Assembly (NCBI GenBank): GCA_003243425.1
Contig: QFQP01000040.1
Span: 1 to 64,000, forward strand
Origin: Archangium gephyra
GTDB taxonomy: Bacteria; Myxococcota; Myxococcia; Myxococcales; Myxococcaceae
Direction of reading: 5' to 3'
Length of the DNA stretch: 64,000 nt
Program-made: the position numbers and the translations under genes
Notes under the pieces: model-generated
What the model saw: the letters and a program-made list of their open reading frames with translations, nothing else
What the model was told of the DNA's origin: nothing
Database searches by the model: none
Part shown: one piece after another, positions 61,299-64,000 of the stretch
Position numbering within the stretch: the first letter of the stretch is position 1
How the letters are laid out: each line of letters opens with the position of its first letter

Positions 61299-62861
61299 AT
61301 GTGGCGACAGCTGGCAGTGGCGGTGACGCTGATCAGCGCCTGTGTCCCCGTGGCTGACGAGGAGCGTCTGAGGCCCGTGCAGTTGCAGCAGCCGCTGCCC
61401 GCCGTCGAGACCGACCTCATCGCGATGAACCGGGTGACGGGTGAGGCCTTCTCGGCGCACCTCGGCGCGTCGCTCGATGGCTGTCGCGGTGGCGCCGGCT
61501 ACCTCGCCGGGGCGCCGGGCATCAACGCGCTCTACGCATCGGTGCCTGACGCCTTCTTCACGGTGACCGACGTCGACCCCAGCGGCGAAGTGGGGACCTC
61601 GGTGCTCTGTGACCGCAGCCAGGGGCTGGGCCTGGTGGGGGGCTCCAACGGGCTGCACCGCTTCAACGGCGACGGAGGCACGAAGCTGGTGTTCGACGAC
61701 GCGCCGGTGCTGGCCATCGCCGGTGGGCCGATGGGCATCGCCCCGCTCTTCTCGGTGGCGCAGCAAGACGGTGGGACCGCCATCTACCGTCTGCAGAGCG
61801 CCGCGGGCGCTGTGGCGCTGGACTTTCTCGGTGGCACCGACTCGACGACCTGGGGCGCGGCGATGGCCTGGAGCCCGCTGGGAGATCGCGCGCTGGTGGG
61901 TGACTCGAGCCGCGCACGGGCGATGGTCTACAAGCAGCTGCCCGACGGCGGCATCGAACAGAACCTCGCCATCGATGGCGGCGACGTGATGGCCGGGTTC
62001 GGCAAGGTGGTGTTGATGGCCGACGTCACGCCCGACCCCGGCGCGGAGTTGATCATCGCGGCGCCCACCGCGAGCCGCGTGTCGGTCTACAGCGGCGGTC
62101 GGCTGCGCTACGTGCTCGAGGGGTTGCCGTTCACGAACACTGGCGGGCAAATCTTCCCGCCCGAGGAGTTCGGCGCGGCGCTCGCGGTGGAACCCTCGCT
62201 CCCCAACCGACCCGTCGCGGCGTTGTGGGTCGGCGAGCCCGGTACCAATCGTGTGTACCGCTGCCTTGGTTCGGAGTGCGTGGCCTTCGGCGCGCCGTCG
62301 GTCACCGGGCGCTTCGGTCAGACGGTGACCTTCGACGGCCGCACGCTGGTGGTGGGCGCCCCGAACTTCACGGGCCTCAACGTCTCGGAAGGCGCGGTCT
62401 ACGAGTACACGTTCGACGCAGGCGCGCTCGAGGGTGAGGCGCAGAACTGCGACGCCGGGCTGTCGTGCACCACGGAGCAGTGCCGGCCGGGCCGTTGCGT
62501 GGGCGGCGTGTTCTGTCTGAGCTCGCAGCCGCCAGCCTGTGGCGTCGGTCAGGTGTGCGTTTCGGGCGCGTGCACGCAGCCTGCGCCCGATGCCGGTGTC
62601 GACGCAGGCATGCCCGATGCCGGGAGCGCCGACGCCGGTGAGCCCGACGCGGGGCCGCGCGACGCGGGCAGCGAAGACGCCGGCAGCCCCGACGCTGGCG
62701 AGGCCGACGCGGGCGTGGTGGACGCAGGCGTCGTCGACGGCGGCAGCACGGACGGCGGCGGAGACGATTCGCTGGTGGTCTACCGGGCGGGCTGCAGCTC
62801 CGCGCCGGGCACGCTGTGGGTGATACTGGCGGCGCTCGCGTGGCGCCGCCGACGCCGCTGA
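61299..62861 (+). CDS. FG-GAP-repeat lipoprotein with a MYXO-CTERM-type sorting tail
   Basis: The 520-residue product starts at ATG 61299 with a lipoprotein-like signal (MWRQLAVAVTLISAC). Integrin-like FG-GAP blades repeat (GDRALVGDSSRARAMVY, DPGAELIIAAPTASRVSVYS, FGQTVTFDGRTLVVGAPNFT). A Cys-rich segment and a Asp-Ala-Gly repeat linker (about 425-490) follow. It ends GCSSAPGTLWVILAALAW and five Arg: Cys motif, membrane helix and basic tail, the MYXO-CTERM surface-sorting layout. The next gene is a related FG-GAP lipoprotein. Confidence 0.85.
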   Translation: MWRQLAVAVTLISACVPVADEERLRPVQLQQPLPAVETDLIAMNRVTGEAFSAHLGASLDGCRGGAGYLAGAPGINALYASVPDAFFTVTDVDPSGEVGTSVLCDRSQGLGLVGGSNGLHRFNGDGGTKLVFDDAPVLAIAGGPMGIAPLFSVAQQDGGTAIYRLQSAAGAVALDFLGGTDSTTWGAAMAWSPLGDRALVGDSSRARAMVYKQLPDGGIEQNLAIDGGDVMAGFGKVVLMADVTPDPGAELIIAAPTASRVSVYSGGRLRYVLEGLPFTNTGGQIFPPEEFGAALAVEPSLPNRPVAALWVGEPGTNRVYRCLGSECVAFGAPSVTGRFGQTVTFDGRTLVVGAPNFTGLNVSEGAVYEYTFDAGALEGEAQNCDAGLSCTTEQCRPGRCVGGVFCLSSQPPACGVGQVCVSGACTQPAPDAGVDAGMPDAGSADAGEPDAGPRDAGSEDAGSPDAGEADAGVVDAGVVDGGSTDGGGDDSLVVYRAGCSSAPGTLWVILAALAWRRRRR

Positions 62862-62878
62862 ACTTCGAGGGGGAGCGA

Positions 62879-64000
62879 ATGCGCAAGGTCCTGACCGCGG
62901 TGTTGATGCTCTCGACGGCGTGCGAGGTCGCGGCGCCCTCGTCGGAGCCTGCGCGGCAGCAGCTCGCGTTGCCCGGACTGCCGGTGCTGGTGAGCACCCT
63001 GCCGGCGCCGCGCGTGCTCGGTACGGTCAACGCCGAGCTCGGTACGTCGCTCGCCGCGTGCCGGAGCTCGGGGTACGTCGCGGGTGCACCTGGCGTCGCG
63101 AAGGTGGTGCTGGTGCGCGGCGATGCGGGCCTCGAGCTGGGGCCCTTCGGCGCGGGGCCGGCGGCATCGGGCCTGGCGGTGGCCTGTGAAGATCACCCCA
63201 ACAACCGGCGCGTGGTGTTCAGCGGCGGTACCGCGGGGCTCTTCGTGGGTGACACCGATGGCGGCGTGACGCAGGTCTTCCAGGGCGCGCAGGTGAACTC
63301 GCTCGCGCGCAACCCCGAGCTCAACCTGCTGCTCACCGGTGAGCCTCCCGTGGCGAGGGTGCTCAATTCGCTGAACGCACAGCAGAACGGCCTGGTGACC
63401 GGGAGCGGGATGTTCGGCAGCAGCGTCGTGTTTCCGAACCCCGATGCGGGCTTCTTCGCGGTGGGCGACCCGGGCGCGTCGAAGGTCTACCTGTTCGAGT
63501 TGACCGACGGCGGCGTCGTGCCCCTCGGTCACTATGCCGGTATGTCGAACTCGAGGTTCGGTCAGGCGCTCGCCGTGGGCGACGTGCACCCGAGCCCGGG
63601 GCTCGAGTTGATCATCGCTGCGCCCGACAGTGCGCAGGTGCTGGTGTACGCGAACCCGCGGCGCGTGCCGACGGGCGAGCCGCCGCTGTTGACGCTGACG
63701 CCGAACTTCAGCGGCGTCGTCAGTGACAGTGAGTTCGGCTCGGCGCTCGCGGTGCAGCCGAACGCGGCGCAGCAACTGGGCGGCATCTGGGTCGGTTCGC
63801 CGGGCGACGGGCGCGTTCAGCGGTACATCGGCAGCAGCGTCGACGCGACGTGGGAGCTGCTCGGTTCACGGCTCGGGAATGCCATCGCCGTGGACCGCTC
63901 GATGGTGGTGGTCGGCGCACCGGCTGCCGATGGCGGCGCGGGCGCGGTCTTCGAGCTGACCGCCTTTCCAGCGAACAACGGCAAGCAGATGCAGTGCGTG
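62879..64000 (+). CDS. FG-GAP-repeat lipoprotein, cut by the window end
   Basis: ATG 62879 behind GGGGGAG opens MRKVLTAVLMLSTACEVAAP (lipobox Cys 15), and the frame is open to the window edge (at least 373 residues). It contains FG-GAP blades (FGQALAVGDVHPSPGLELII, FGSALAVQPNAAQQLGG, MVVVGAPAADGGAGAVFEL) like the preceding gene. The two are tandem paralogues, 17 bases apart. The C-terminus, and any sorting tail, lies outside the window. Confidence 0.85.
   Translation, partial: MRKVLTAVLMLSTACEVAAPSSEPARQQLALPGLPVLVSTLPAPRVLGTVNAELGTSLAACRSSGYVAGAPGVAKVVLVRGDAGLELGPFGAGPAASGLAVACEDHPNNRRVVFSGGTAGLFVGDTDGGVTQVFQGAQVNSLARNPELNLLLTGEPPVARVLNSLNAQQNGLVTGSGMFGSSVVFPNPDAGFFAVGDPGASKVYLFELTDGGVVPLGHYAGMSNSRFGQALAVGDVHPSPGLELIIAAPDSAQVLVYANPRRVPTGEPPLLTLTPNFSGVVSDSEFGSALAVQPNAAQQLGGIWVGSPGDGRVQRYIGSSVDATWELLGSRLGNAIAVDRSMVVVGAPAADGGAGAVFELTAFPANNGKQMQCV

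Overview
The window is uniformly GC-rich (one 60-base stretch I counted, 41041-41100, is 72% G+C) and densely packed on both strands. It looks like a chromosomal segment of a myxobacterium (Myxococcota). The reasons are many lipoproteins with Asp-Ala-Gly-rich or Gly-rich spacers, a MYXO-CTERM-type sorting tail (end of the gene at 61299-62861), NtrC-type enhancer-binding control, FG-GAP and choice-of-anchor lipoproteins, and a SUMF1-domain lipoprotein. I saw no rRNA, tRNA, CRISPR array or insertion sequence.

Layout. 1-3956: small secreted proteins and lipoproteins, two tandem beta-barrel-like paralogues, and a scar fusing a truncated lipoprotein gene to a truncated ferritin-like gene. 4051-8697: envelope-stress-like cluster with two four-BON-domain proteins, three GlsB/YeaQ-type membrane proteins, a DUF883-like protein and tiny membrane proteins. 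8686-12764: operon of a pirin-like protein, a glycosyltransferase/hydrolase fusion and a GH130 enzyme. 12906-15563: a sigma-54 activator with an XylR_N/V4R sensor, a CBS protein and an orphan Hpt protein. 15603-17561: inosine-guanosine kinase and a lipoprotein. 17560-22495: operon with DUF4331, a Gly-rich lipoprotein, a TPR protein, a truncated-haemoglobin lipoprotein and a YceI/dihaem cytochrome c fusion. 22715-28763: large catalase, a stretch of decayed genes, homogentisate dioxygenase and small membrane proteins. 28794-38052: MarR regulators, HPPD, maleylacetoacetate isomerase, a bactofilin-like protein and more broken genes. 38073-50743: SUMF1 lipoprotein, a nucleotidyltransferase pair of lower GC, an RND efflux operon with its TetR regulator, a VWA lipoprotein, a MarR-GNAT regulator and an MFS exporter. 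50740-64000: Nei and Lhr DNA repair enzymes, an ECF41-like sigma factor with an oxidoreductase, and FG-GAP lipoproteins.

The most coherent signal is regulatory. At least eight sites of the form nGGC(A/C/G)(C/T)GnnnnkTGC(A/T), the -24/-12 signature of sigma-54 promoters, sit just upstream of small stress-like genes, the pirin/glycosyltransferase operon and the Hpt gene. They cluster around the enhancer-binding protein at 12906-14555. I infer a local sigma-54 regulon for an envelope or protective-glycan stress response. A second theme is gene decay: six loci are broken by deletions, frameshifts or an in-frame amber codon.
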